DNA from: a virus
Strand: one strand, 5' to 3'
DNA: 64,000 nucleotides
IMG/VR virus record: IMGVR_UViG_3300031885_000005
Coordinates: 1 to 64,000 of that record
In this document: piece after piece, positions 26,745 to 35,580 of the stretch
Layout of the letters: the number at the start of each line of letters is the position of its first letter
How positions within the stretch are numbered: position 1 is the stretch's first letter
Made by a program: the position numbers and the translations under genes
Notes under the pieces: generated by a model
What the model saw: only the letters and a program-made list of their open reading frames with translations
Told to the model about the DNA's origin: nothing
Database searches by the model: none

Positions 26745-26886
26745 AATAAATAATTTAATTCAAAGAAACGAATCTTTATCTAATAAATTAGATAATATAA
26801 AATATAATGTTAAAGATTTAAATAGAGAGAATTTTATTAAGAAAATAATATATTTAGAAACCGATTGGATAACTAACTCTTATTAA
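26719..26886 (+). CDS. Small coiled-coil protein of 55 residues
   Basis: An ATG with AGGAG upstream opens inside the preceding gene and runs to 26886. The product (KINNLIQRNESLSNKL, then IIYLETDWITNSY) closely resembles the N-terminal part of the protein at 27858 (IIHLDTEWRDF). It looks like a stand-alone or degraded copy of that module. Confidence 0.6.
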   Translation: MNYEQQKHKINNLIQRNESLSNKLDNIKYNVKDLNRENFIKKIIYLETDWITNSY

Positions 26887-26887
26887 A

Positions 26888-27868
26888 ATGGAAGAATATA
26901 CTCCAATATTTATATCCTATTCCGAAAATCCTCCTCCTACGTATAAAGAAATAGTTTATAATAAGGAAGTAGAGTTATCTATTCCTGAAAAACAATTAGA
27001 TGCAATAGATTATTCCATTATCTTTGATAATACTTCTTTATTAAAAAATTGTAGTAAAAAAATAGTATATACTTTTGCTAATTATTATGAATTCAGTTCA
27101 GATGTTTCGGGAACTATTTTTAAAGGAGTTATTACTATATTAGGTGGAGTGCCAACTCAAACAGTTTGCTGTTGGAAAGCAGATTTAGATAAAAATGCGG
27201 TATATGCCAAATATCCTGGTTCTCCACTTTCAAATGGTAAAGTACCTATATATTGGGATAGTAATCATATATATCCAATTCGATTATATAATCCTGGCGG
27301 GGATTTAGTATATCCTTTTTCTTCTGGTGATGGAGCAACAACTACTTATGAAGCAGCCTTAGCTATTGTACAACCTCGCAGAGACGAAGCTGATGCAATT
27401 GGGCATACTTTTACAATGAATATGAATATACCCGAACCAGTTTTATATGAAGAATCTATAATAAATAAAGTAGGAAAAAACGGATATATGTTTATTCAAA
27501 CAGGCAAAAATAAGAAAGAAATAGGAAATAAATTCAAATTAATAATTTCTGGGAATAAATTTATAGAAAAAGAATCAGAATATTTAATAACACCATCCTA
27601 TAATTTTCCTCAATATACTGAATGGACTATGATTCATACCTATTATGATTATATTTATACTTTTTATCATCCAGAATATCCTTTCTGGTTTTGGCATTTT
27701 GAATATGGGCATACCGAACCCCCGTATAATTTTAAAATAATAAAAAATAAACAAATGGCAGGATACATCGAAAAATCGGGGCAAGAAAATAAGATAATTA
27801 AAAATAAATTTATGATTGCGGTTTCTAATAAAAGCAACAATAAAGAAGAGAAAAAATATGAGAAATAA
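26888..27868 (+). CDS. Unknown tail-tip protein
   Basis: A 326-residue protein starting two bases after the preceding stop with no strong ribosome site. A Pro-rich N-terminus is followed by beta strands and a Tyr/His/Trp-rich section (WTMIHTYYDYIYTFYHPEYP). The C-terminus is Lys/Asn-rich. No domain recognised. It lies between two related small-module proteins and probably belongs to the tip complex. Confidence 0.45.
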   Translation: MEEYTPIFISYSENPPPTYKEIVYNKEVELSIPEKQLDAIDYSIIFDNTSLLKNCSKKIVYTFANYYEFSSDVSGTIFKGVITILGGVPTQTVCCWKADLDKNAVYAKYPGSPLSNGKVPIYWDSNHIYPIRLYNPGGDLVYPFSSGDGATTTYEAALAIVQPRRDEADAIGHTFTMNMNIPEPVLYEESIINKVGKNGYMFIQTGKNKKEIGNKFKLIISGNKFIEKESEYLITPSYNFPQYTEWTMIHTYYDYIYTFYHPEYPFWFWHFEYGHTEPPYNFKIIKNKQMAGYIEKSGQENKIIKNKFMIAVSNKSNNKEEKKYEK

Positions 27869-28337
27869 AATTAGATACATTTATGATAAATTAAGAGAAT
27901 CAGAAAATAAATACTCTTCTCTCGAAGATAATGAAATTAAAGTAGATAATCTTATTGATTTAAATGTTAATAATTATGATAAAAGAATAATACATTTGGA
28001 TACCGAATGGCGAGATTTTACATTAATGGGGTTTGAAGGATTTGAAACTACAGCAGGAAGGGATATTGGATATGCGGAATTTAGTATTCCTTTTTCAAAA
28101 TTTCCTAAAAAATTTTTACCTTTTATTAATGTAGATATTTTATTATCTTCTGATATGGATGTTGATATTTTAAAAACAGAAACAATTTTTGAAATATATG
28201 AAGATTTAGAGAATCCCGATAACGTATTGAAAAATGGCAATATAAAAGTTTATTTTGTTATTGGATTTTTAAATAATTCTTCTCTTCCCAAAGCCAAAGC
28301 AAGTATAAATGTTTATAATCCTGCATGTTTAAGATAG
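27858..28337 (+). CDS. Last structural gene, unknown tip protein
   Basis: The longest frame starts at 27816, but the ATG at 27858 has AGAAGAG upstream and fits the overlap with the gene before (159 residues). A coiled-coil start (YIYDKLRESENKYSSLEDN) leads into IIHLDTEWRDFTLMGFEGFET and a beta C-terminal part (KVYFVIGFLNNSSLPKAKASINVY). It is the end of the + strand block; the convergent minus gene ends three bases away. Confidence 0.55.
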   Translation: MRNKIRYIYDKLRESENKYSSLEDNEIKVDNLIDLNVNNYDKRIIHLDTEWRDFTLMGFEGFETTAGRDIGYAEFSIPFSKFPKKFLPFINVDILLSSDMDVDILKTETIFEIYEDLENPDNVLKNGNIKVYFVIGFLNNSSLPKAKASINVYNPACLR

Positions 28338-28340
28338 AGA

Positions 28341-29054
28341 TTATTTTAATTTATTTTTAATTTCTTGTCTCAATTCTTCTTGATTAAATGTTTGAATTGA
28401 TAAAAGTTCAAACATTTTTTTATAATCTATTTTTTCGAAATTGGTTATGTTTGAATTCGGACTAACATTATAGATTTTTATATTTGGCTCTTTAAAATGC
28501 CCGAAATATTGAGATGGATTATGTCCAGTATAAGGGGCAGTATAATTCATTCCTCTATGATTAATTTCTTCTTTGGAATAGTAATGTATATTATTATCTT
28601 TTTTATTAATTGTACCCCAATCGAAACCTAAAAGAAAAATAACTCCTTTATAATCCAACAAAAATTGTGCCAAAGAAAGAGTATAGATTCCACTTAAAAA
28701 GTGGGTGTAAAAATCCCTCTTTAATGGATTGATATTGTATTCGCTTCCAGTTTTAATAAAAATAGTGTTAGATAACTGCCATTCTTTTAAATCATTTTTA
28801 TCATTGGCGTAGATTATTAGGAGTTCTTTTTTGAGTTCTTCATAAATATCTGGATGGTTCTTGCGGTTTTTTTTGGCTTGTAAGGGAACATAAAAATCGT
28901 GGTCTCCAAAAACAGTTAAAGTATGAGGGAAATGAAGAAAGGCATAATTTATGGCAAGGACACACTTTGTGGCTAAAAGTGGCTTTAAAGTGCCAAAATC
29001 GACCTGTTTTATACTACTTCCCCCACCAATAAGTATAATTTCATTAAAATTCAT
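28341..29054 (-). CDS. DUF115/MAF-like Rossmann protein, glycan-related
   Basis: A 237-residue protein closing the glycan cassette. It opens with a nucleotide-binding-type loop (IILIGGGSSIKQVD), then has VLAINYAFLHFP, a TVFGDHDFY motif and SGIYTLSLAQFLLDY...FLLGFDWG. This layout matches DUF115 (motility accessory factor-like) and CST-type sialyltransferase-like folds known in phage and capsule loci. It probably acts on a nonulosonate or similar sugar. It starts inside the end of the small zinc gene upstream. The exact substrate cannot be read. Confidence 0.55.
   Translation of the reverse strand: MNFNEIILIGGGSSIKQVDFGTLKPLLATKCVLAINYAFLHFPHTLTVFGDHDFYVPLQAKKNRKNHPDIYEELKKELLIIYANDKNDLKEWQLSNTIFIKTGSEYNINPLKRDFYTHFLSGIYTLSLAQFLLDYKGVIFLLGFDWGTINKKDNNIHYYSKEEINHRGMNYTAPYTGHNPSQYFGHFKEPNIKIYNVSPNSNITNFEKIDYKKMFELLSIQTFNQEELRQEIKNKLK
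28386..28421 (+). terminator. Possible terminator of the structural operon
   Basis: AAATGTTTGAA (28386-28396) and TTCAAACATTT (28407-28417) form an 11-base-pair stem with a ten-base loop, followed by a T-run. It lies inside the 3' end of the convergent minus gene, so coding sequence doubles as signal. The stem is AT-rich, so strength is uncertain. Confidence 0.45.
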
Positions 29055-29220
29055 TTTTACACCATTTACAGGTTTTTTTATTTTTATTTAAAAATTCAGG
29101 ATTGGGCATTTTTCTACCGCAATAAATACAGAGGCAATCATTACATGCCAATCCTCCACTTAATCCACAATAAGTAAGCCCATCTATTATTTTTTGGTGC
29201 ATACAGGCTTTATTCTTCAT
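29044..29220 (-). CDS. Cys-rich mini-protein of 58 residues
   Basis: Six or more cysteines in pairs (LACNDCLCIYCGRKMP, then CKWCKNEF) suggest one or two small zinc sites. It overlaps the gene on each side by 11 bases, so it is translationally coupled. Function unknown. Confidence 0.6.
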   Translation of the reverse strand: MKNKACMHQKIIDGLTYCGLSGGLACNDCLCIYCGRKMPNPEFLNKNKKTCKWCKNEF

Positions 29221-29374
29221 CTTTTACCTTAACTTTCCTTATTTCCCAATACTTTCGCCTAATTAATTCTCCATTCTCTAATCTAATATCCAAATCCTCA
29301 TCATAAATAATTTCTACTTTTCCTTCCTGTACAATTCCATTATGTTTGACTAAAACAGATTTACCTATATACAT
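29210..29374 (-). CDS. Small beta-rich protein of 54 residues
   Basis: A short protein (SVLVKHNGIVQEGKVEIIY, DIRLENGELIRRKYWEIRK) that looks like a small beta-barrel or SH3-like fold. It overlaps the deacetylase-like gene upstream by ten bases and the zinc mini-gene downstream by 11. Role unknown. Confidence 0.55.
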   Translation of the reverse strand: MYIGKSVLVKHNGIVQEGKVEIIYDEDLDIRLENGELIRRKYWEIRKVKVKDEE

Positions 29375-29946
29375 TGGTATATTTTAACTTTTAATATGGG
29401 TTTTTGATGCCAAGTCCAACAATTATATTTATCATAAATGTCTTGACATTGTTTGTAAAAATCCAAATCATTTATAAAGGTTCCTATTGATTTTTTAGGT
29501 AAAGAAGGATGAAATTTTTTAAAATCTCCACCTGAGAAATAAATATTAGAATACAGAAACTTAATTTTATTTTGAGTTAAAATTTTATTTACTAATATAT
29601 GGTCTAAGTTTTTATATTCTCCCCAGGGGTTATGAGAAAAAATAATATCATTTTTATTAACAAATTTTAATATTTCATTACTAAACTTTTTCAATCTGGA
29701 ATTGTTATTTTCTGCCCAACGATAAAATCGACTCCAATAATCCAAACAAATAATTTCCGCATCAATAAGTTTTCCGATTTCAAATAACGCAGTTTTCCTA
29801 TATTTCCATTGAGGGCAACAAGTATTAGTTAAATCAGATGAACAACAAATTATTTTTTTAGTATATGGTAATGCATACCAAAAAAAGATAACTTCATCAT
29901 CTGGATGCGAAATAACTATAGTTATATTTTTAGTTAAATTAATCAT
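29365..29946 (-). CDS. PIG-L/LmbE-type N-acetylglucosamine deacetylase-like
   Basis: A 193-residue protein with the metal-binding signature ISHPDDEVIFF at the start, and a later SHNPWGEYKNLDHI that supplies another expected His. The family removes acetyl groups from GlcNAc on lipids or small carriers. The ATG at 29946 forms an ATGA overlap with the glycosyltransferase stop, better than the longer start at 29958. It would deacetylate an amino sugar made in this cassette. The family call is strong; the substrate is inferred. Confidence 0.75.
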   Translation of the reverse strand: MINLTKNITIVISHPDDEVIFFWYALPYTKKIICCSSDLTNTCCPQWKYRKTALFEIGKLIDAEIICLDYWSRFYRWAENNNSRLKKFSNEILKFVNKNDIIFSHNPWGEYKNLDHILVNKILTQNKIKFLYSNIYFSGGDFKKFHPSLPKKSIGTFINDLDFYKQCQDIYDKYNCWTWHQKPILKVKIYQCI

Positions 29947-31955
29947 TTCTTTAACCATTCTTTATTTTTATATTTTTTATCATTTATTATTTGCTCCCAA
30001 GATTTCTTAGTATATTTTCGTAGATACAGAATTAAAGGTTTTGGAACTGTTATTATAATATTTTTATAATTATAATTTTTTATATGTTGAGAACGGTTTA
30101 TTTCTATTTCAATTTTAAAATCGGTATTTTTTAATAAATCTAAAATAATATTTTTATTTATTTCATTATTCGTTCCCAAATTTAAAAGAGGTTCAGTAAT
30201 TTCTTTTTTTTGAATAATATACAATAAAGTTTCTTTTGCTACCCAATAATAAAGTTTATTTTTGTTTAATATATTAAATAAGGATTCAATTTTTTCATTA
30301 TTATCAATAATAATTTTTGGATTTGTTTTTGCTTTATTTTCTAATAAATTTTGATATAGAGTTTCATAAAGGAATAGCAATTTTTCTGGAGTATAAAAGG
30401 TTTTTCTCCAATTTATTATTTTTTGTTGTGCTTTTTTTAATTCTTTTGGATTATTTATATAAAAATATAAAGTCGATTCCAAAGTTTCAATATTTGTTTT
30501 TATAAAAGGATAGTCTTCTCCACTATAACTGGTTAATGGAATTGCTCCGAAACATGTTGCTTCGAGAGAGGTACAATGAAATTCTTCAAAATTATTATTC
30601 ATATCATCAATTATAATATCGGCTTTTCTTTTTCTATTGAGATTTTCATCAAGAGGCTGTCCTTCTATTAAATCTATTTCAAACTTTAAAGTTGAGTCTT
30701 TTTTTAATTTTTCTAATATTTCTATTACTTCTTCTCTTTTTTTAGAACATAAAGGCATCCTATTTCCTAAATTTTTAATAGTAGGAGCAAAAACTATTAA
30801 TGGAACGGGATTGTCTTTGATTGTTGACTCTTCAAATAAAAATCTAATAATAGGAAGGGTATATGTTGACAATTTTTTATATATTTCTTTTTGTAAAGGT
30901 TGGTCAGCAACAGTAAGGAATGTACTATATTTTTTGACTTGGTTAAGATAAGTTTCATTATAAGATGAATGAATATCATATAAAGTAGTGATAACTATTT
31001 TATTTTTTAATAAAGGTTCAATTTCTTCAAAATAAAACCCATGATGAGCATGAATAATATCTGCTTTTTTTATAAGTTCTATACATTCATTCTTTTGTGT
31101 TTGCCAATAAAATTCATGAGGAAATTTACGAAAAGGAGCAACTGGACTATCGTTATATTCTTTTCCTAAAATATATACTGAGGTATAATTGTTAGAATAA
31201 GCGTTTATTAATTTTGATAATTCATAACCACAATTTGCACAAGGAACGGTGGCTAATTGAATTATTAATTTTTTATTTTTATTGGTATATTTTTTTCTCC
31301 ATTCATCATAATCAAGATTTTTTTTAGTTATATTTTGAAGACCATCGGAATGTTCTATTCTACAATAAAAACTTTCTGGAAAGAATAAAAAATTATAGTT
31401 TTTTTCTTTTGCTCTAATCCAAAACTCCCAATCGCTGTGGGAAATATTTTTATGCCCTCCAATATTTATCCAAATTTCTTTTTTGAATAAACAAGTTCCT
31501 GGAAGACAATTATTTTCTCTTAATTCTTCCAAAGTAAATTTTTCTTTTCCATAGTAATGCATGTCCAAATTAAATGAATCAATGTTTATTAATCTATGTG
31601 TAATTATATCTGCCTCTGGATGTTCTAAAATAAAATTTTTTAATTTTTTCCCCCAATTATTTTCAGGGGAGATATGAAAATCATCATCGTCTAAAAAAAT
31701 AATCCAATTGGATTTGCATTGAATAATTGCCCTATTTCTGGTTCTGGGCAATCCGAGATTATAATTATTTTTTAAAAATTTTATTCTCGGATATTGTTGC
31801 AATAATTCTTCTATTTTTTTAATATGAAAATCAGAAGAACCATCATCAATTACAATTATTTCATCAAAACCTTGATAATAAATAGAATTAATCGCTTTTT
31901 GTATTAAATGACTTCTATTAAATGTTGGAATAATCAAACAAATTGAATTGTTCAT
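29943..31955 (-). CDS. Bimodular glycosyltransferase (GT2 plus GT4-like)
   Basis: A 670-residue protein. Residues 1-220 are a GT2 fold: CLIIPTFNRSHLIQKAINS, VIDDGSSD, and FLDDDDFH as the metal-binding acids. Residues 230-540 look like a GT-B family transferase (IIQLATVPCANCGYELSKL, ADIIHAHHGFYFEEIEPL, then FHCTSLEATCFGAIPLTS as the donor-binding E-x7-E-like segment). A helical C-terminal part follows. The ATG at 31955 forms an ATGA overlap. Two transferases in one chain would add two sugars in turn to one acceptor; donor sugars unknown. Confidence 0.75.
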   Translation of the reverse strand: MNNSICLIIPTFNRSHLIQKAINSIYYQGFDEIIVIDDGSSDFHIKKIEELLQQYPRIKFLKNNYNLGLPRTRNRAIIQCKSNWIIFLDDDDFHISPENNWGKKLKNFILEHPEADIITHRLINIDSFNLDMHYYGKEKFTLEELRENNCLPGTCLFKKEIWINIGGHKNISHSDWEFWIRAKEKNYNFLFFPESFYCRIEHSDGLQNITKKNLDYDEWRKKYTNKNKKLIIQLATVPCANCGYELSKLINAYSNNYTSVYILGKEYNDSPVAPFRKFPHEFYWQTQKNECIELIKKADIIHAHHGFYFEEIEPLLKNKIVITTLYDIHSSYNETYLNQVKKYSTFLTVADQPLQKEIYKKLSTYTLPIIRFLFEESTIKDNPVPLIVFAPTIKNLGNRMPLCSKKREEVIEILEKLKKDSTLKFEIDLIEGQPLDENLNRKRKADIIIDDMNNNFEEFHCTSLEATCFGAIPLTSYSGEDYPFIKTNIETLESTLYFYINNPKELKKAQQKIINWRKTFYTPEKLLFLYETLYQNLLENKAKTNPKIIIDNNEKIESLFNILNKNKLYYWVAKETLLYIIQKKEITEPLLNLGTNNEINKNIILDLLKNTDFKIEIEINRSQHIKNYNYKNIIITVPKPLILYLRKYTKKSWEQIINDKKYKNKEWLKK

Positions 31956-33028
31956 TTTTTGGGTATCCATTCTCCCTGAGATGGTTCTCCTTGTTTTAAC
32001 ATTTTATAAAGTTCCTTTTTGGAAAGACAAATAGAAGAATCAAAAGTATTGAAAGTAATATTTTTCTTTGATTTTTTTCCAGGAGTAAGTATAAAAATTC
32101 TAAATTTTTTAGATTTACTCAAATATTTAGTATTAAATGGATAGACGGTTTCTTCTGTAAATGGAATTTCAGTATTTGAAATCAATTCTTCAACTATTTT
32201 TTCTCTCCCATCAATTCGTATTCCTATTGTTTTTGTTTTCACTTTATAAATTTTTGAAATGACATCTACTAAATCTCCCAAACAAAAAATAGGCATTTCT
32301 CTTGTAATTATTTGCCCTCCTTTTGAATTTAATAATGTCCACAAAAATAAATCTACCGCTTCAGACAATAATAAGGTATATCGTTTCATTTTTGGGTCTG
32401 TGATTTCTAATACTTTTTGTGATTTTGCTGTATCAATCCATATAGGTAAAATAGACCCATAACTACCAAGGAAATTTCCTCCCCTAACCAATGAAAATTT
32501 AGTTTTTATATTTCTTCCTTCTGCTCCTCGTTGGGCACCTATAAATATGTCTTCCATTGCTTTTTTAGTATTTCCATAAACATTAGAAGGATTAGTGGCT
32601 TTATCTGAACTTGCGGCAATCACATGTTCTATATTTCCATTTTGTAAAATTAATTCAGTTAAAATAGAAGTACCTCCTTGATTAATTTCAATTGCTTCTT
32701 TAGGGTGTTGTTGACATTCTTCAATTCGTTTCATCGCTGCTAAATGAAAAACAATATTTACATTTTCTAATGCTTTTTTAAGTTTATCTTTTTCTAATAT
32801 ACTCCCAGGAATATATTCAATTATCATTTTTTTTGATTTATTTTCAAATTCTTTTTTTGTTCTCGCTCGTTTATCCTCAGTTCGACTAAAAATAATTATT
32901 TTTTTTGGATTAAAACTCAATAATCTTTTAGTCAAAACTCTTCCCAAAGACCCAGTACCTCCAGTAATGAGAATTGTTTTATTTTTTAAAATAAGTTTTA
33001 ATTTTTGATTGAAGATTTTTCTTGTCAT
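31952..33028 (-). CDS. UDP-GlcNAc 4,6-dehydratase-like (PseB/CapD family)
   Basis: A 358-residue short-chain dehydrogenase-type enzyme. The NAD loop is TILITGGTGSLGRVLTKRL, then NIVFHLAAMKRIEECQQHP, and the active site set AASSDKATNPSNVYGNTK (Ser-Asp-Lys, Tyr-x3-Lys). This is the FlaA1/PseB/CapD-type signature; those enzymes start pseudaminic acid or rare-sugar pathways. The ATG at 33028 shares a base with the upstream stop. It would provide a modified amino sugar for the cassette. Family call strong, product inferred. Confidence 0.8.
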   Translation of the reverse strand: MTRKIFNQKLKLILKNKTILITGGTGSLGRVLTKRLLSFNPKKIIIFSRTEDKRARTKKEFENKSKKMIIEYIPGSILEKDKLKKALENVNIVFHLAAMKRIEECQQHPKEAIEINQGGTSILTELILQNGNIEHVIAASSDKATNPSNVYGNTKKAMEDIFIGAQRGAEGRNIKTKFSLVRGGNFLGSYGSILPIWIDTAKSQKVLEITDPKMKRYTLLLSEAVDLFLWTLLNSKGGQIITREMPIFCLGDLVDVISKIYKVKTKTIGIRIDGREKIVEELISNTEIPFTEETVYPFNTKYLSKSKKFRIFILTPGKKSKKNITFNTFDSSICLSKKELYKMLKQGEPSQGEWIPKK

Positions 33029-33597
33029 TATTTTAAATTTCTTTCCCAATTATTATAATCATTCGGTTTTTTAAAATTAGGATTAGGAATTTTCCAATTT
33101 TTGCCATATATACATTGCAAATATAATTCTGGATTATGAGGAACTAAAACTTTTAATCCCAAAAATTCTATTTCATCTAAAGTGTTAAGACATTCTTTTG
33201 GAAAATAAAAATATCCACACCATCCTCTATGATAATATTCGGTTTCAGTTTCTTCAAAAATCCAAAAATCAGTATTCCAATGAGCATATTTAGACCAAAA
33301 TTTAATCATATAAGGTCTATCTCCAAATTCTACTCTTTGTTTAAATGCTTTACATTCATATCCTTTAAATGTAAAATCTTGAACAGTTGTTAACTTTGCA
33401 ATTAATTCTTTCTGCGAATCTTTAGAAAATTCTTTTCTTAATATTCCGAAATCAAAATCGCAATCATGAGATAGAAAATCTTTTTCTCTAATAGCACCTA
33501 AAAGAGTACCTCCCTCTAAAAATATACGTAGATTCATTTCTTTTGTTACTTTTAGAGCAATTTCTAAGTCTTTTAATATTAAATGATGTTCCGCCAT
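33028..33597 (-). CDS. LicD/fukutin-type nucleotidyl-phosphotransferase
   Basis: A 189-residue protein with the LicD hallmark FLEGGTLLGAIREKDFLSHDCDFDFGI (Gly-rich loop and Asp pair), and a C-terminal PHNPELYLQCIYGKNWKIP. LicD enzymes move phosphocholine from CDP-choline; relatives fukutin and FKRP move ribitol-5-phosphate from CDP-ribitol. Its neighbour makes a CDP-ribitol-type donor, so ribitol-phosphate transfer is a coherent inference. GGAGAGAGATAAATG gives a good start. It is shorter than most LicD proteins, so it is a minimal catalytic unit. Confidence 0.75.
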   Translation of the reverse strand: MAEHHLILKDLEIALKVTKEMNLRIFLEGGTLLGAIREKDFLSHDCDFDFGILRKEFSKDSQKELIAKLTTVQDFTFKGYECKAFKQRVEFGDRPYMIKFWSKYAHWNTDFWIFEETETEYYHRGWCGYFYFPKECLNTLDEIEFLGLKVLVPHNPELYLQCIYGKNWKIPNPNFKKPNDYNNWERNLK

Positions 33598-34313
33598 TTA
33601 TCTCTCTCCATTCTAAAATAATTCCACTTTTTATAAAGTATTTCTTGGCATTGGCGTAATGTTTTGGGATTTCTTCTAATAATCGAATAATTGGAAGGTC
33701 TCAATCCATAAGAATAATGATTCGATAATAGTTCTTTATCATAAATTATATCCCATTTATCTAATTCTTTTAATTGAAGGAAAAAATCAAGATGTTCCAT
33801 TAATTTTAATCTTTCATCCCATTGAATGTCATTAAATAATTCTCTTCTTGCTACAAAGAAATTTAATACTAAATCTATTTTTTTAGAATTTTTAAGATAT
33901 AAAATTTGATTTTTAATTTCTAAGGCATATTCGTAATGTTGTTCTATGTCATTTTTTGCTTTATTAATACAACATCCCCCTATGATACCTAATTTTGAAT
34001 TTTCATTAAAATGATAAAGAATTTCATTAGGATTAGAAATTAATTCTATGTCATCATCAGCAACCAATACAAAAGGTTCTGTAACTTTTTCTACTAAGAA
34101 TTTTCTTGCTCCAGGGATTCCAAAATCTTTTGAAATACAATAAATATGATTTCCTCGATTTTCTAATTCTTTATAAAATCGTTTTTTTGTTAAAGTTATT
34201 TCTCCTTGGTCAAGTAGATAAGTAGTAATATTTTTATCAAGATGAGAACTAACACATTTCATCATCATTTCATCCCGTTTTATTGTTGTTACTATTATTG
34301 CTATTTTATTCAT
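33579..34313 (-). CDS. GT2-type glycosyltransferase
   Basis: A 244-residue protein with a GT-A start (IAIIVTTIKRDEMMMKCV) and the acids EPFVLVADDDIELI, a D-x-D type metal site. The fold continues with NFFVARRELFNDIQWDERL, which fits GT2 transferases. It overlaps the synthase by eight bases and the LicD-like gene by 19. It likely adds one sugar in the same chain; its donor is unknown. Confidence 0.75.
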   Translation of the reverse strand: MNKIAIIVTTIKRDEMMMKCVSSHLDKNITTYLLDQGEITLTKKRFYKELENRGNHIYCISKDFGIPGARKFLVEKVTEPFVLVADDDIELISNPNEILYHFNENSKLGIIGGCCINKAKNDIEQHYEYALEIKNQILYLKNSKKIDLVLNFFVARRELFNDIQWDERLKLMEHLDFFLQLKELDKWDIIYDKELLSNHYSYGLRPSNYSIIRRNPKTLRQCQEILYKKWNYFRMERDKWRNII

Positions 34314-35580
34314 ATAATCCTTTTCTTACATGAATTATTTTTCCGAATTCTTTGGTATCAGAATAAGACAGAATCATATCAGTTACTTTTTGAGGAGTTA
34401 ATGATTCTTGTTTATTGATTTTTGTTTTTAATTTTTTCCAAAAGGGGGTAATAACCTTTTCAGGGCATATACAATTGAGATAAATCTCTTTTTTGGCAAG
34501 TTCTTCTGCCTGACTCTCAACCAAACTATGTAAGGCACTTTTTGATGCAGAATAAATAGTAAACCCAAATCTTCCTTTTGTTGCGGAAGAAGAACTAATT
34601 ACAACTATATTAATGGGTCTATCGTGATATTTTCTTATTTTTTTTGCACTTTCTATTAATAATACATTAGCACGAAAATTTACATTCATCATTTCTTCAT
34701 AATGAGATAATAAGGAATCTTCATTTTTATAAGGAATTCCTGCACAATTTATGATTATATCGAGACCGCAATATTTATTAATTAAAGAATCGGAGAAATT
34801 TTCTGACAGATTTAATTCTCTATGAGAAGGAGTCCATATTTGATTGGGATTATATAACAACAGACTTTTATAGGTCGCACTTCCTATTCCTCCAGAAGAA
34901 CCTAATAATAGAATATTTTTATTTTTTAAGTCAGGAATACGAGGAGTATATTCATCATATTTTATCAAATGTTCTAATATAAAGAGGTCATAAGGATAGG
35001 TAATCTTATTATTGGCATGATTTAATTTTATGAAATTAATTTTTGGATTTTTTAATTGTTGATAAATAGCATCAGTATGATTGAAAATATTTATTTCTTT
35101 ATAAAGTTTATCAAATTTTACTACATCAGGAGATTGTATTAATTTATATTTATTTCTATCAGTATCATCAAATAAAGCATCTGTTATTGGTTCGTAAGTA
35201 ACAACGCAATCAAATCCTTTAAGTGCTTCCAAATATTGTGGCAAATCTTCTGCATTAATTAAAGGTCTTACCGCATCTTGAAAAAATACGGTATCTGAAT
35301 TATATTTCTTGATAAATTTTAATGCATTATAAATGGTTTGAGTACGAGTTTTCCCCCCTTTTATTATTTTAATTAAATTTTTATCATAATTTTTGAATAA
35401 ATATTTATATCTTAAATCATTTACTACTATAATTATTTTACTAAAGAGATTGGATTTAATATATTCATCCAATATATAGTGGATTACAATTTTACCGTTG
35501 AGTTTTATGTACTGTTTGGGTATAGAACTACCATATCTTTGACCAGTTCCACCTGCTAAAATAATGCCGATATTATTCAT
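34306..35580 (-). CDS. Fused CDP-ribitol pyrophosphorylase and SDR reductase (Bcs1-like)
   Basis: A 424-residue two-domain enzyme. The N-terminal 225 residues are an IspD/TarI-type cytidylyltransferase (IGIILAGGTGQRYGSSIPKQY, GGKTRTQTIYNAL, QDAVRPLIN, QSPDVVKF). The C-terminal part is a short-chain reductase (NILLLGSSGGIGSATYKSL, INCAGIPY, VVISSSSATKGR, YSASKSALH). The same order occurs in Haemophilus Bcs1, which reduces ribulose-5-phosphate and makes CDP-ribitol. The domain order and motifs support this; CDP-ribitol as product is inferred, since related fusions could make another CDP-polyol. Confidence 0.8.
   Translation of the reverse strand: MNNIGIILAGGTGQRYGSSIPKQYIKLNGKIVIHYILDEYIKSNLFSKIIIVVNDLRYKYLFKNYDKNLIKIIKGGKTRTQTIYNALKFIKKYNSDTVFFQDAVRPLINAEDLPQYLEALKGFDCVVTYEPITDALFDDTDRNKYKLIQSPDVVKFDKLYKEINIFNHTDAIYQQLKNPKINFIKLNHANNKITYPYDLFILEHLIKYDEYTPRIPDLKNKNILLLGSSGGIGSATYKSLLLYNPNQIWTPSHRELNLSENFSDSLINKYCGLDIIINCAGIPYKNEDSLLSHYEEMMNVNFRANVLLIESAKKIRKYHDRPINIVVISSSSATKGRFGFTIYSASKSALHSLVESQAEELAKKEIYLNCICPEKVITPFWKKLKTKINKQESLTPQKVTDMILSYSDTKEFGKIIHVRKGLYE

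Noticed and set aside
30317-30951. Plus-strand open frames over the bimodular glycosyltransferase
   Set aside because: They lie antisense to clear GT motifs and lack ribosome sites.
34306-35580. A plain IspD isoprenoid enzyme
   Set aside because: The fused SDR domain and the LicD-like gene beside it fit CDP-ribitol synthesis better than MEP-pathway work.
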